64,000 nucleotides of DNA, taken from contig NZ_CP152389.1 of assembly GCF_038806765.1 (NCBI RefSeq), positions 2,914,001 through 2,978,000 on the forward strand, given 5' to 3'. A program made the position numbers and the translations under genes. This DNA comes from Mucilaginibacter sp. CSA2-8R. GTDB taxonomy: Bacteria; Bacteroidota; Bacteroidia; Sphingobacteriales; Sphingobacteriaceae. Positions 8,931 to 17,555 of the stretch are shown piece after piece. Under the pieces are notes generated by a model that saw only the letters and a list, made by a program, of their open reading frames with translations, was not told the origin of the DNA and made no database searches. Every line of letters begins with the position of its first letter. Position 1 is the stretch's first letter.

Positions 8931-9449
8931 GTGAAAAAAAATTTACTTTTCCTTCCGCTTTTCCTGTGTTCATGCAGCCACTTTCAAAGCAACCAGCAAA
9001 AGGCCGAATCTCTTGTTAAAAGCTATTTAGACTCCACCCTAAACGACCCGAAAAGCTACGAGAGCATGAAATTTGATACCTTACGGACACAGTATGCGCA
9101 ATACGGTGTTGGCGACCCGGAAGGCCGCAGACTGGATAGCGTTACCGTTACTTTTCTGGACTCGGCCAGTAAGTATAAAGAAAAAGCAGACAAGGAGTTG
9201 GTGACTGGCGAGAGTCTGACGAATTACAATAAATACAGTGAACTAAAAAAACTTTATGATGCCAAAGCCGACAGCGTATCAAAATTATCTGATGAAAAAG
9301 GCAAAGGCTACAAGGGGCCGGTTTTTGCATATTCGATAGTGCACAGCTTTCGTGCAAAAAACGGTATGGGTGCGTTAACCATTCAAAAAATGAGGTTCCG
9401 GACGGACAGTGCATTAAACAAAATTACCAGTGCCGGTGAGGTAGATTAA
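8931..9449 (+). CDS. Small lipoprotein of unknown function
   Basis: This 172-aa protein begins with a lipoprotein signal (MKKNLLFLPLFLCSCSH); either cysteine of LCSCS could be the lipid-modified one. The mature part is charged and helical (KAESLVKSYLDSTLNDPKSYESM), followed by a short beta-rich end (GPVFAYSIVHSFRAKNG). The opening segment resembles small periplasmic domains seen in other Bacteroidota hypothetical lipoproteins. No function is assigned. It is next to the phage remnant but divergent from it, and its codon use looks like the host's. Confidence 0.7.
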   Translation: MKKNLLFLPLFLCSCSHFQSNQQKAESLVKSYLDSTLNDPKSYESMKFDTLRTQYAQYGVGDPEGRRLDSVTVTFLDSASKYKEKADKELVTGESLTNYNKYSELKKLYDAKADSVSKLSDEKGKGYKGPVFAYSIVHSFRAKNGMGALTIQKMRFRTDSALNKITSAGEVD

Positions 9450-9690
9450 GCTGGTCTGCGAAAAAACACGGGCATTACAGGCAGGTCACTAACCAACCAA
9501 TCAAGATTAATCTAAACAAGGCTGCACTGGTCTGTTTAGATTATTCTGGCATATATTGCCCTGCAAATTATATGGTAAAAATAAGCTTTTGAAAAAAAGA
9601 GGCTGTACACTTTACAAGAAACAAACGAATGGTACTACGATGCCCGATGTGACTACCATCTGCAGACTACGGATAGCAATAACCTGTTTG
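9450..9690. other. Gap with an 11-bp inverted repeat and a possible decayed ORF
   Basis: TAATCTAAACA (9508-9518) is mirrored by TGTTTAGATTA (9533-9543). It may be a weak terminator for the lipoprotein gene, but no T-run follows. From 9572 a start codon (MVKISF) hits a stop after six residues; moving one base at the TTTT tract gives an open frame to 9704 with a natural-looking composition (EKKRLYTLQETNEWYYDARC). That may be a frameshifted remnant. I do not call it a gene. Confidence 0.3.
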
Positions 9691-9900
9691 TTACCATTTT
9701 ATAAAACCGTGCCCGCCCGACATCAGCAATAACAAAACACCCACAAAGGCAATGTACAAACACATACGTATAGCGGCCCAGCTTTTTTCGTCGGCCTTTT
9801 GGTCGAGCACCTGGCTGGTGCGGGCCATGTGGCGGCGCTCGCGGGCTTTACGGATGAGGTATTTATTTTTGGGATCGTCTAACATTCTCCTGCTCATCAT
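9691..9900 (-). CDS. Small basic protein with one C-terminal membrane helix
   Basis: The protein has 69 aa. A highly charged N-terminal half (KARERRHMARTSQ) is followed by one transmembrane helix (MCLYIAFVGVLLLLMSGG). AAGGAGAG lies just upstream of the paired ATG codons (9900/9897), a better ribosome-binding site than most genes here, which supports translation. The protein would sit in the inner membrane with its basic half in the cytoplasm. The function is unknown. Confidence 0.6.
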   Translation of the reverse strand: MMSRRMLDDPKNKYLIRKARERRHMARTSQVLDQKADEKSWAAIRMCLYIAFVGVLLLLMSGGHGFIKW

Positions 9901-10332
9901 CTCTCCTTTTTACGTGGTTATACAATTGTTGTTTATAATTGGTGGCGCATCAAGCACCATTTATATAAGTCACTTATACTAAAGATACAGAAAATTTGTT
10001 TGCATTGTTTTACACCCCATAGCTATAACCGGCACCCTTTGAACATTACAATCATGCACCCGGGTTTACGCTTTGGTTTGTAATAGATGCTTTATCCGGC
10101 TATTAACGTTTGTGCTAATAAGGCAGCCGTTCAATGATAGATATTTTAACCGACGAAAGGCAAATAGATTAGTAATGATAATGTTTTGTTGATATAAGGT
10201 TTACCTGGGTAGACTGAACCGGGCTTGATCTCACATTGGCTTTAATAAAATCAATTGCATTACATTTATTCGCAAGACAAACTCAAACCAAACTATTTAT
10301 TGATAGCTTTAATTTAGCAAATCCGCATCCCG
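9901..10332. other. Intergenic region without a convincing gene
   Basis: This 432-nt AT-rich gap lies between a minus-strand and a plus-strand small gene. It probably holds both promoters. I see no structured RNA, terminator or long repeat in it. Confidence 0.4.
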
Positions 10333-10488
10333 ATGAATGCATTAATAGCCCCTATTATGGCCATTATATTTTTGGGTTGGGTTATCTACCTGGCCTTTAC
10401 CCGGACGCTGAAACGACACCGCGACGAAGTGTTCGCCGGCTTCTTTTTTATGGCGGTTTGGGTGGTGATTTTGGTGGTGGTGAGTTGA
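10333..10488 (+). CDS. Short two-helix membrane protein, 51 aa
   Basis: This short frame starts at the ATG at 10333 and encodes MNALIAPIMAIIFLGWVIYL, then a basic loop (TRTLKRHRDE), then a second hydrophobic helix ending ...AVWVVILVVVS. The two-helix hairpin with a positively charged turn is typical of small inner-membrane proteins. A longer overlapping frame (10236-10556) has no membrane or domain pattern and is probably a shadow. Function unknown. Confidence 0.5.
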   Translation: MNALIAPIMAIIFLGWVIYLAFTRTLKRHRDEVFAGFFFMAVWVVILVVVS

Positions 10489-10660
10489 GGAATACGGCTC
10501 ACTACCACCAAATCTCATCAACTAACCAGACAACCATTATTGCTATACCGGCGTGACCTCACTCATTCACTAATTAATTTCCCTTCCGTCAATAAGTAAT
10601 CAACTCAATAACATAATAATTCAATAACCACTCACTCACTCATTCGAAATTCACTCATTA
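10489..10660. repeat. TCACTCAT-type repeat tract
   Basis: The stretch after the small membrane gene carries several copies of an octamer-like unit (TCACTCAT and variants), densest at 10557-10575 and 10625-10660. The same unit recurs in many gaps of the window. It runs into the 3' end of the ABC-F gene. Confidence 0.5.
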
Positions 10661-12227
10661 GCTCCACGTCCTCCACAAAATATTCATCATGCGAAATCAC
10701 GACCACGGTGCCTTCAAAGCTGCGGATGGCGGTGGTGAGGATTTGCTGGCTTTGCAGGTCGAGGTTGTTGGTGGGCTCGTCGAGGATGAGCACGTCGGGC
10801 AGGTGGTTGGTAACGGCCATGCAGCAGAGCAGCAGTTTCATTTTTTCGCCGCCGCTCAAGGCTGCGCATGGTCGGTTCCAGTACGTTGCGTCAAACTGGT
10901 GGTAGTGCAGCAGCATTTTCAGGTCGTGCTCGGGCAGGTGGCGCGGGTTATGTTGTTGTAGTTGCGTTAAAACGCTGAGATGGTTATTGATGGCGCTGTA
11001 TTCCTGGTCGAGGTAAAGGCAGGTAAACGGCGCTTTAATAATTTGCCCCTCACCTGGCTCCTGCACACCCATCAGCAGGCGCAGCAGCGTGGTTTTGCCC
11101 GACCCATTGCGCCCCGCCACCCGCACCCGCTGGCCCGACCGCAGCTGGAAGTTGGCCGGCTCCGGCCACAACGGCTGCCCGTTGAAGGCCACGTTGACCG
11201 CCTGCATGTCCACCAGTAATTTCCCCCGGTGCAGGTCAGACCGTCGCAAATCAATTTTTAACACCTGCTGCTCCTGTACCTGCGCACGCAGCTGCTGCAA
11301 ATCGGCCGACAGGCTATCCAGCTTTTCGCTTTGTACGGCTTTCATTTTGGCGGTGCTTTGTTCGGCCTGGCGTTGCAGGTTGCCGGCTACTATACGGGGT
11401 AACGACTGGCTTTTGCCGGCCGCCTTGCCCCTGGCCTCCTGCCGCTGGCGCTGTTCGGCCTGGTCGCGGGCTTTTTGTTTGGCCTGTTTCAAGGCCTTTT
11501 GCTTGTCGTCGGCCTGGGCTTGCAGGGCAGTTAGCTGGCCGTCGCGCTGGGCACGGTAAAAATCGTAATTGCCGCCGTAAACGGTAATGCCTTGGCGGGT
11601 AAGCTCGAGCGTTTCGTCGAGCTGGTTAAGCAGGGTTTGGTCGTGGCTTACCACCAGCACGGTGCATTTGGTTTGGGCAATCCAGTGGTACAATAGCTGC
11701 CTGGCGGGACCGTCTAAATGGTTAGAGGGTTCATCCAACAAAACAATTTGCGGCTGATGGATGAGGATACCAGCCAGAAACACTTTGTTTTTTTCGCCAC
11801 CGCTAAGGTCGGCCATTAGTTGGTTGGGGCTAAGATGCTGCAACTGCCAGTAGGCCATGGCGGCCTGCAGGCGCTCTTCAATATCCCATTCATCATTCAG
11901 GGCAGTAAAATGCAATTCGGAAGCATCCCCGGAAAGAATAGCCTGCAAAGCCTGCAACTTACCCGCCACGCCCAGTGCTCCAGCAATGGTTTGCCCGTTG
12001 TACTGCCCCAAATGCTGCGGCACATAATAATGTCTGCCCGACAGCTGCACACTACCGCCCGACGCCGGCAGCAAGCCCGCCACCACCTGCAACAGGGTGG
12101 ATTTACCCGTGCCATTGTTGCCCACCAAAGCGGCCTTTTGCCCCGTAGCAATACTAAAACTGATATGTTGAAATAATACCTCCCTATCCGGGTGGGTATA
12201 ACTGATTAATTGTGCGATGATACTCAT
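10632..12227 (-). CDS. ABC-F family ATPase (dual ATP-binding, no membrane domain)
   Basis: This 531-aa protein has two complete nucleotide-binding domains. The first has Walker A GNNGTGKST (36-44), signature LSGGEKNK and Walker B IVLLDEPSNHLDG. The second has GRNGSGKTT, LSGGEKMK and VLILDEPTNNLD. A long Gln/Lys/Ala-rich coiled-coil linker joins them. ABC-F proteins act on the ribosome, either as translation factors or as antibiotic-resistance (target-protection) proteins. The short linker region does not decide which. I chose the ATG at 12227 (MSIIAQLISY), because the upstream 20 residues lack family similarity. Confidence 0.9.
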   Translation of the reverse strand: MSIIAQLISYTHPDREVLFQHISFSIATGQKAALVGNNGTGKSTLLQVVAGLLPASGGSVQLSGRHYYVPQHLGQYNGQTIAGALGVAGKLQALQAILSGDASELHFTALNDEWDIEERLQAAMAYWQLQHLSPNQLMADLSGGEKNKVFLAGILIHQPQIVLLDEPSNHLDGPARQLLYHWIAQTKCTVLVVSHDQTLLNQLDETLELTRQGITVYGGNYDFYRAQRDGQLTALQAQADDKQKALKQAKQKARDQAEQRQRQEARGKAAGKSQSLPRIVAGNLQRQAEQSTAKMKAVQSEKLDSLSADLQQLRAQVQEQQVLKIDLRRSDLHRGKLLVDMQAVNVAFNGQPLWPEPANFQLRSGQRVRVAGRNGSGKTTLLRLLMGVQEPGEGQIIKAPFTCLYLDQEYSAINNHLSVLTQLQQHNPRHLPEHDLKMLLHYHQFDATYWNRPCAALSGGEKMKLLLCCMAVTNHLPDVLILDEPTNNLDLQSQQILTTAIRSFEGTVVVISHDEYFVEDVELMSEFRMSE

Positions 12228-12763
12228 AACCACACTTATTTTTAAACGTGAAAACCGTAGTGAATTAAAACCAAAGGCCGCGAACAAAAACGCAACCTAA
12301 CGAGCGGTAAACCGCTGCCTGAGCATTAAAAAATCACATGTAGAAACTAAGTTTGCGCAGCTGCCTGGGTACGGCCTACCGCCATTAACAAATGATGACC
12401 AAAACTTGCTGCTTCAGCGGCAGCGGGTGTGATGGCACGTAACCATCCGTATTACTTAGTAATTTTCACTGGTGTGTTATGAGGTGAATACTGATGCAAA
12501 GATAGTGATAAGTTTCGGGTTTTCGGTTGCGGGGGGGGGGCTTGCGTTGCGAGTTTTCTGTTGCGGGTTGCGGCAATTTAATTGTGGTAATTACGCTGTT
12601 TGTTTTGGATTGCAGGAACGACCTGAAGTGTGGTGGTATTGTTGATTTTTTAGACGATGATTTAGAACATACGTAACCGGATACGCGTAACACGAACCCA
12701 TAGCTGCCCGCAACACGCAACCGAAAACTCGAAGTCCTCCGAAAACACGCAACACGAAACCCG
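12228..12763. repeat. Intergenic low-complexity inverted-repeat region with a G9-10 tract
   Basis: From about 12510 to 12763 the sequence is built of short related words: CGCAACACGAAAC, CGCAACCGAAAAC and, in reverse, GTTTCGGGTTTTCGG and GTTGCGGG. They form a long imperfect inverted repeat around a ~100-nt core. A homopolymer of about ten G lies at 12531-12540. ORFs drawn across it have biased composition and are not credible. The ABC-F promoter should lie near 12230-12300. Confidence 0.4.
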
Positions 12764-13786
12764 TCACCCGCCGCTCACCTCATAATTGCCCAATGCTCTT
12801 TGTAACTGCTCCTGCATTTGTTTAACCAGAACGCGCGGGCCTAACACTCTCATCTTGGCACCGAAGCCCAGCAGTTCACGTTCCAGTTCAAAATTGAGGA
12901 TGACGCGGATACTGAAGATGCTGCCGGTATCATCCTGGCTCAGTAATTTTTGGCTATGATGCAGGGGTTTAGTAACTACATACGGCGCGTGGACTTTGTC
13001 CATCCAAAATACTACTTCGCAATCGCGCTGGTTGGAGCTTTTGGTTACGCCCAGGCAGTTGTTATAATAGGTGGCCAGGTCAAGCTCGGTATTTTCGCGG
13101 TAGGCGTCGGCGTGCTCTTCCACGGTTTGAATACGATCGAGCGCCAGGGTGAGCAGCAGGCCCCGGTTGCGGTGGGTAAGCCCAAGCACAAACCAGCGGT
13201 TGCGGTATTCTTTGAGCAGGTACGGGCTAAAGCAAAACGTGTTAGCCTCGCGCGCCTTAAACGACTGATAGGTAACGCATAACGTACGCTTAGCTACAAT
13301 AGCCTTGCGGATAATCTCAATCCACTCCAACCCTTTCAGGTTGTCGTTTTTCTCAAAATCAATCACCGGGGCGCTATGCGTTTTTTGGGTGTAAATTTTG
13401 TCTTCCAGCTTGCTCACCATCTCGTTCAGGTCGGCAAAATGGCTAAAGCCTTTAAACTGCTTGAGCAGGTCCGACACCTCGCCCAGCACCTGCATGTCCT
13501 GGTGGTTGAGGGGTATGTTGGTGATGCTGTAGTTTTTGTCGCTGTAGGTATAAAACCGTTTATCTACCACTATAATAGGCGCCTCGTAGCCCAGCTTATT
13601 GCTGCGCATCATTTCCAGGTCGGCCTGCACGGTGCGGCGGCTCACACCCTTATCAATCCCCTGGTACTCGTACAACGCGTCCGAACAGGCGTCAATCAAA
13701 TCCTCCAGCGTCCACTTTTTGTAGCGGTTGCGCAGGCAGTTGTCAATGGTGCGGTAACGGATGAGGGCATTACGGTTAACGGGCAT
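12764..13786 (-). CDS. WYL-domain transcriptional regulator (YafY-like)
   Basis: This 340-aa protein has an N-terminal helix-turn-helix region (ALIRYRTIDNCLRNR ... GVSRRTVQADLEMMRS) and a WYL domain in the middle (VTYQSFKAREANTFCFSPYLLKEYRNRWFVLGL), followed by a WCX-like C-terminal region. WYL regulators bind nucleic-acid-like ligands and control defence and RNA- or DNA-repair genes. In many bacteria a WYL regulator is found close to rtcB. Here it lies upstream of and divergent from rtcB, with one small gene between. It is a good candidate for binding the paired CTGCGCA sites at rtcB and the Ro60 gene, but that is inference. Confidence 0.85.
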   Translation of the reverse strand: MPVNRNALIRYRTIDNCLRNRYKKWTLEDLIDACSDALYEYQGIDKGVSRRTVQADLEMMRSNKLGYEAPIIVVDKRFYTYSDKNYSITNIPLNHQDMQVLGEVSDLLKQFKGFSHFADLNEMVSKLEDKIYTQKTHSAPVIDFEKNDNLKGLEWIEIIRKAIVAKRTLCVTYQSFKAREANTFCFSPYLLKEYRNRWFVLGLTHRNRGLLLTLALDRIQTVEEHADAYRENTELDLATYYNNCLGVTKSSNQRDCEVVFWMDKVHAPYVVTKPLHHSQKLLSQDDTGSIFSIRVILNFELERELLGFGAKMRVLGPRVLVKQMQEQLQRALGNYEVSGG

Positions 13787-13872
13787 AAGATAATGAGTGA
13801 GTTTTGAATGAGTGAGTGATGGAATGTGCGGATGATAAATTATGAATAAATTTTACTAACTCGTATATAATA

Positions 13873-14226
13873 TCAATGCCAATCAAAAAAGCAATGCCTG
13901 CATTGTTTGGCCAATGGTGTTCGCGCTAATCGTCCGCATTGAGGACAGATATTTATTACGATGTCAGCCCCGTGCTTGCTTAACAGTTCTTTCGAACAGT
14001 TGATGATAAAATTACTATAGCCGCCGTCTAATTGAGCAAATGTTTCAGGTTCTCCGCTTAGCCATTTGCTTCGCGTATAAATTGAAATCAAACGTTCACG
14101 GTCTGCACGATCGGCCAGCTTTAATGAATGCCGATACTGCTTCAATATCATTTTCTGCGACAGCGAAAGTAATTCAGAATAGTGTTTTACAATATAATCA
14201 GCCAGTTCAATTTCTGAGTAACTCAT
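13873..14226 (-). CDS. Small protein with C-terminal zinc ribbon
   Basis: I chose the ATG at 14226 (117 aa: MSYSEIELADYIVKHYSELL...). Longer starts would run through a dispersed repeat and the rtcB operator. The N-terminal ~80 residues are helical and basic (KMILKQYRHSLKLADRADRE). The last 24 residues hold a four-cysteine zinc knuckle, Cys94-x2-Cys97 and Cys109-x2-Cys112. It is divergent from rtcB across a 140-nt shared regulatory region, so it is likely co-regulated and may work with RNA. I do not recognise a named family. Confidence 0.65.
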   Translation of the reverse strand: MSYSEIELADYIVKHYSELLSLSQKMILKQYRHSLKLADRADRERLISIYTRSKWLSGEPETFAQLDGGYSNFIINCSKELLSKHGADIVINICPQCGRLARTPLAKQCRHCFFDWH

Positions 14227-14275
14227 TCTGCAAATTCTAAAATTCAGTAAATTCTGATTCAGACGAATAAAAATT
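14227..14275. repeat. ATTCTG-type dispersed repeat
   Basis: An AT-rich repeat built from ATTCTG, AAATTC and TGATTCAG words abuts the start codon of the zinc-ribbon gene. Related copies lie near 33600-33640 (reverse orientation) and 33840-33875. It separates that gene from the rtcB operator. Confidence 0.45.
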
Positions 14276-14302
14276 CCAATCAATAATATCAATTTATTTT
14301 TC

Positions 14303-14340
14303 ACTGCGCAAATACACTGCGCAGCACCATTTTTATTTTG
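14303..14340 (+). promoter_or_regulatory. rtcB operator and promoter: paired CTGCGCA boxes and -7 element
   Basis: CTGCGCA occurs at 14304-14310 and 14317-14323, separated by AATACA. Each box contains the palindrome TGCGCA. TATTTTG ends at 14340 as a Bacteroidota-type -7 element, exactly 23 nt after the first base of the second box. The same block, TTTTTYACTGCGCAAATA plus a second box and the same spacing, precedes the Ro60 gene at 40226-40263. The position over the -33 region suggests activator or repressor binding. Confidence 0.75.
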
Positions 14341-14366
14341 TGGTGTTGAAATTAAAACACACACCG

Positions 14367-15821
14367 ATGGAAAAAGAAAAAATAAGCAATAACGAGTTAA
14401 AAGCCCTGGGCATTAACGATAACCAGATACTCGAAAGCTTCAGCCGGGTGGCTAATGGTTTGCTTAAACACCATGTAATGGGCCGGGCCGAAATACTGGC
14501 TAACCTCGAAGCCCTTATTGCCGACCCTATGCCCTACGCGCTTAAAAAAGGCGGCAAGTTTAAAAACCTGGCCGAAATCGTGATTGAGCTGCGTAAAGAA
14601 GGCAAATTTGTAAAGCAGGAACGCGGTAACTTTAAACTGAAGGAAGAGATTGCCGATTTCCCGGTGTATGGTTTGGAGCATATTGAGGTGGGCGCGCTGG
14701 CGCAAATGCGTACTGCCGTGCAGCTGCCCATTGCGGTGGCTGGTGCCCTGATGCCCGATGCCCACCAAGGTTACGGCCTGCCTATTGGCGGCGTGCTGGC
14801 TACCAAGGCCAATACCATTATTCCGTTTGCGGTTGGGGTGGATATTGCCTGCCGGATGTGCCTGAGTATATTTGAAATGCCTGCTACTACCATCGACGAT
14901 AAAACCGACCACCTGAAAAGCCTGCTGCTCAAAAACACCAACTTCGGCATCGGCGGCACCACCAAATCTTACTTTGATACTTCGCTGTTTGACAGCAAGA
15001 TATGGAACGAAACTAAAGTGATCCGCACACTTAAAGATAAGGCTTACGCCCAGTTGGGCACCAGCGGAACGGGCAACCACTTTGTGGAGTGGGGCGAACT
15101 GACCGTAGCCGATGATGCGCTCGACGGTGTACCGGCAGGTACTTATCTGGCGCTGTTGTCGCACTCGGGTTCGCGCGGGTTTGGCGGCAGCGTGGCCGAC
15201 CATTACAGCAAGCTGGCCATGGTAAAAACCAAGCTTCCGGCCGAGGCTAAACACCTGGCCTGGCTTGACCTGGATACCGAAGACGGGCAGGAATACTGGA
15301 TTGCCATGAACCTGGCCGGCGACTATGCCAGCGCCAACCATCACGAAATACACAACAAAATTGCCCGCGACCTCAACCTGCAGCCCCTGTTGCGGATTGA
15401 GAACCACCACAACTTTGCATGGAAAGAGCAATTGGCCGACGGCACCGAGGTGATGGTACACCGCAAGGGCGCTACACCGGCCGGCGCAGGTGTGCTGGGC
15501 ATTATTCCGGGCAGCATGAGCACGCCGGGCTTTGTGGTACGGGGCAAGGGCAATGCTGAAAGCATTAACTCGGCCAGCCACGGTGCGGGCAGGTTGATGA
15601 GCCGGAGCGCGGCCTTTAAAACCATTCAGCGCGATTTGGTAACGGCCGAACTGCACGACAAAAAAATCACGCTCATCGGTTCTGACCTGGACGAAGCGCC
15701 CATGGTGTACAAAGACATCCACGCAGTAATGGCCGCCCAACACGACCTGGTAGACGTACTGGCGAAGTTTCAGCCGAGGATTGTGCGGATGGCGGATGCG
15801 AGGGAAAGGCCGGAGGATTAA
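14367..15821 (+). CDS. rtcB: RNA-splicing ligase RtcB
   Basis: This 484-aa protein joins RNA 3'-phosphate or 2',3'-cyclic phosphate ends to 5'-OH ends using GTP and Mn2+. Metal-binding residues are visible in GVDIACRM (Asp159, Cys162), NHFVEWGE, HSGSRGFG and NHHNFAWKE. The guanylylated histidine is His405 in ASHGAGRLMSR. The ATG at 14367 is chosen because the earlier GTG (14340) overlaps the predicted -7 element. No rtcA or archease gene is adjacent. A WYL regulator and a zinc-ribbon gene lie upstream, and the promoter block is shared with the Ro60 gene. Likely roles are repair of cleaved tRNA or rRNA under stress. Confidence 0.95.
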   Translation: MEKEKISNNELKALGINDNQILESFSRVANGLLKHHVMGRAEILANLEALIADPMPYALKKGGKFKNLAEIVIELRKEGKFVKQERGNFKLKEEIADFPVYGLEHIEVGALAQMRTAVQLPIAVAGALMPDAHQGYGLPIGGVLATKANTIIPFAVGVDIACRMCLSIFEMPATTIDDKTDHLKSLLLKNTNFGIGGTTKSYFDTSLFDSKIWNETKVIRTLKDKAYAQLGTSGTGNHFVEWGELTVADDALDGVPAGTYLALLSHSGSRGFGGSVADHYSKLAMVKTKLPAEAKHLAWLDLDTEDGQEYWIAMNLAGDYASANHHEIHNKIARDLNLQPLLRIENHHNFAWKEQLADGTEVMVHRKGATPAGAGVLGIIPGSMSTPGFVVRGKGNAESINSASHGAGRLMSRSAAFKTIQRDLVTAELHDKKITLIGSDLDEAPMVYKDIHAVMAAQHDLVDVLAKFQPRIVRMADARERPED

Positions 15822-15932
15822 ACACGGAGGTAATAGTACTCAGCGTAAAATTTTGCGCGCAAAGCACTACTGTCAAACCATTGACACCACATTTTAATTT
15901 TAAACAATGTAATATTGTAGAAAAAAACTTAA

Positions 15933-16508
15933 ATGCGGGATTTTGATATCAGAAGCACGTTAAAACAAACGAAGTTAATTCATTTTTTTAATGACGGAAG
16001 TTCTAAAATTGTAGATGAATTTACATTTCCTTCTACTAATTCAAGAATAGACATTGCTGTAATTAATTGCGAATTACATGGATACGAAATTAAGAGTTCG
16101 AGAGATACCCTACAACGACTTCCAAATCAATTAATTGGTTACGAAAAGGTTCTTGATTATTTGCATGTTGTTGCTGAACCAAAACATATAGTACACATTG
16201 AAAAAATCTTACCTGATTGGGTTGGGCTTACTGTATGTCAAGAGGTCAATAGTAATGTAGAATTGTTAGACATAAAACTTAGTAATAAAAACCCTCACAA
16301 AGAAGCATTTCATATCGCAAAATTGTTATGGAGAGATGAAATTATTGATATTTTAAACGCAAATAATATAAAATTTCGAAAAAAAGATAGAAATTGGCTA
16401 CTGTGTGAAGTATTAGCAGCCAACTTAGAACTTGATTTTATCTCTAAAGAAGTTAGAAATAAAATCAAGTTAAGAGATAGTTGGAAGTTAGGCAAGCAAG
16501 TTTACTAA
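15933..16508 (+). CDS. sce7726-family protein with PD-(D/E)xK-like core
   Basis: This 191-aa protein resembles the sce7726 family. A nuclease-like core is visible: Asp40 in SRIDIAVI, then Glu52 and Lys54 in HGYEIKSS (D-x11-E-x-K), the spacing of PD-(D/E)xK phosphodiesterases. It is AT-rich with a codon style clearly different from rtcB and the kinase gene on either side, suggesting recent transfer. Its last 21 nt overlap the convergent T4-beta-like gene. Such pairs recur in many genomes and look like accessory or defence modules. No function is established to my knowledge. Confidence 0.65.
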   Translation: MRDFDIRSTLKQTKLIHFFNDGSSKIVDEFTFPSTNSRIDIAVINCELHGYEIKSSRDTLQRLPNQLIGYEKVLDYLHVVAEPKHIVHIEKILPDWVGLTVCQEVNSNVELLDIKLSNKNPHKEAFHIAKLLWRDEIIDILNANNIKFRKKDRNWLLCEVLAANLELDFISKEVRNKIKLRDSWKLGKQVY

Positions 16509-17555
16509 TTTTTCAATATGACGTGCAGTACTTATAGTAACCCAAGTTTCTGGATTTCCTGAACGTTCATCTCTGCTCGCACAATCATAAATTTCAGCAT
16601 CTGCCCAACTAAAGTTATGTCCGTCGTAATGTGCATTACTTAGAAGCAGATTACACTTCTTATGATACTGCCCCATACCGTCAGGATGGTTGCCTGGCTT
16701 ATGACCACGCAGTATCACGAAGCCTTTTTCTCCAGTGTACCTTATACTTGACGACCCAGAGAAACCTTGAGGACTGCTATCGTAAATAGGATGGCGTGTT
16801 GCATAATCCGCGTAACTTAATATCGTTGAATGTTCACTGCCATTTATCAACTCATGCCACATATCCCATTCGTGCCTATTATGAACTACAACAGTATCTG
16901 GTGAAATATCACTTAAATCTTTGACAAATGACCCAGCTGCAATTATTACGTTTAAAAAGTTAGCAGAATCAATATATTGAAGTAAGGTTTCTGCAGATAC
17001 TATTGCCGTATCAACACTACTCCTATCTATAAAGCTAAAATCTATTATTAAACTAATATCACTCAAATCACACTTTAATATTGAGGTAAGTCGCTCAATA
17101 GTTGAATCAAAAATGCGTGGCTTAATTTGATTTTTAGTAACTCTCACGGCGATTTCTCGTTTACGTCCGATAAGCCTTTTAATCGATTTTAACCTTTCCT
17201 CTGGATAATCAAGTCGTAAGACCGGTATAACATTAACGCCATTTGATGTCAAGAAATCGTAGATGTTTTTAAAATCGAAAAAGCTATTACCTTCGCTGAA
17301 TGCAATGTAGGGATCGAGAAATACTTTATTGTTTTTAAAGCACCAGTAGCTACTCAAGTATCGTTTTATATTTTCCGAACTATCTGTCAATAACTCTAAA
17401 ATCGGAGTTGTCGAACTTTTAGTTTCATCAGTTAACTCTTTCAATGCTTTAAGTTCGCCTCTCTTAGCTTTAAGTATTGGATAATAATGGCTTGTTGCCT
17501 GAACATGGTCCACTAGCACATTTTCAAATTCTTTTTTTAGTAAATTTTGTTTCAT
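16488..17555 (-). CDS. T4 beta-protein-like (beta family) protein
   Basis: This 355-aa protein starts with HYYPILKAKRGELKALKEL, the hallmark of the beta family / sce7725-type proteins: a TIM-barrel-like fold suggested by regular strands (VIPVLRLDYPEE, ISLIIDFSFID, FLNVIIAAGSF, TVVVHNRHEWDMWHEL). The C-terminus has RYTGEKGFVILRGHKPG and CASRDERSGNPETW. It overlaps the sce7726-like gene tail to tail by 21 nt and shares its low GC content. This supports a transferred two-gene unit, possibly an anti-phage system. Active residues cannot be assigned with confidence. Confidence 0.65.
   Translation of the reverse strand: MKQNLLKKEFENVLVDHVQATSHYYPILKAKRGELKALKELTDETKSSTTPILELLTDSSENIKRYLSSYWCFKNNKVFLDPYIAFSEGNSFFDFKNIYDFLTSNGVNVIPVLRLDYPEERLKSIKRLIGRKREIAVRVTKNQIKPRIFDSTIERLTSILKCDLSDISLIIDFSFIDRSSVDTAIVSAETLLQYIDSANFLNVIIAAGSFVKDLSDISPDTVVVHNRHEWDMWHELINGSEHSTILSYADYATRHPIYDSSPQGFSGSSSIRYTGEKGFVILRGHKPGNHPDGMGQYHKKCNLLLSNAHYDGHNFSWADAEIYDCASRDERSGNPETWVTISTARHIEKLVNLLA

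Noticed and set aside
9572..9704. Small gene starting MVKISF
   Set aside because: It needs a frameshift at a TTTT tract after six codons and overlaps the convergent membrane-protein gene; mentioned only as a possible remnant.
10236..10556. 106-aa frame overlapping the short membrane gene
   Set aside because: No domain or membrane pattern. The 51-aa frame inside it encodes a credible two-helix protein, so the longer frame is treated as a shadow.
12466..12720. 84-aa minus-strand frame upstream of the ABC-F gene
   Set aside because: It crosses the low-complexity inverted repeat and G-tract; biased composition.
14397..15743. 448-aa open frame antisense to rtcB
   Set aside because: It is a mirror of the strongly biased codons of rtcB; its residue composition (His, Gln, Val, Phe rich) and lack of domains show it is a shadow frame.
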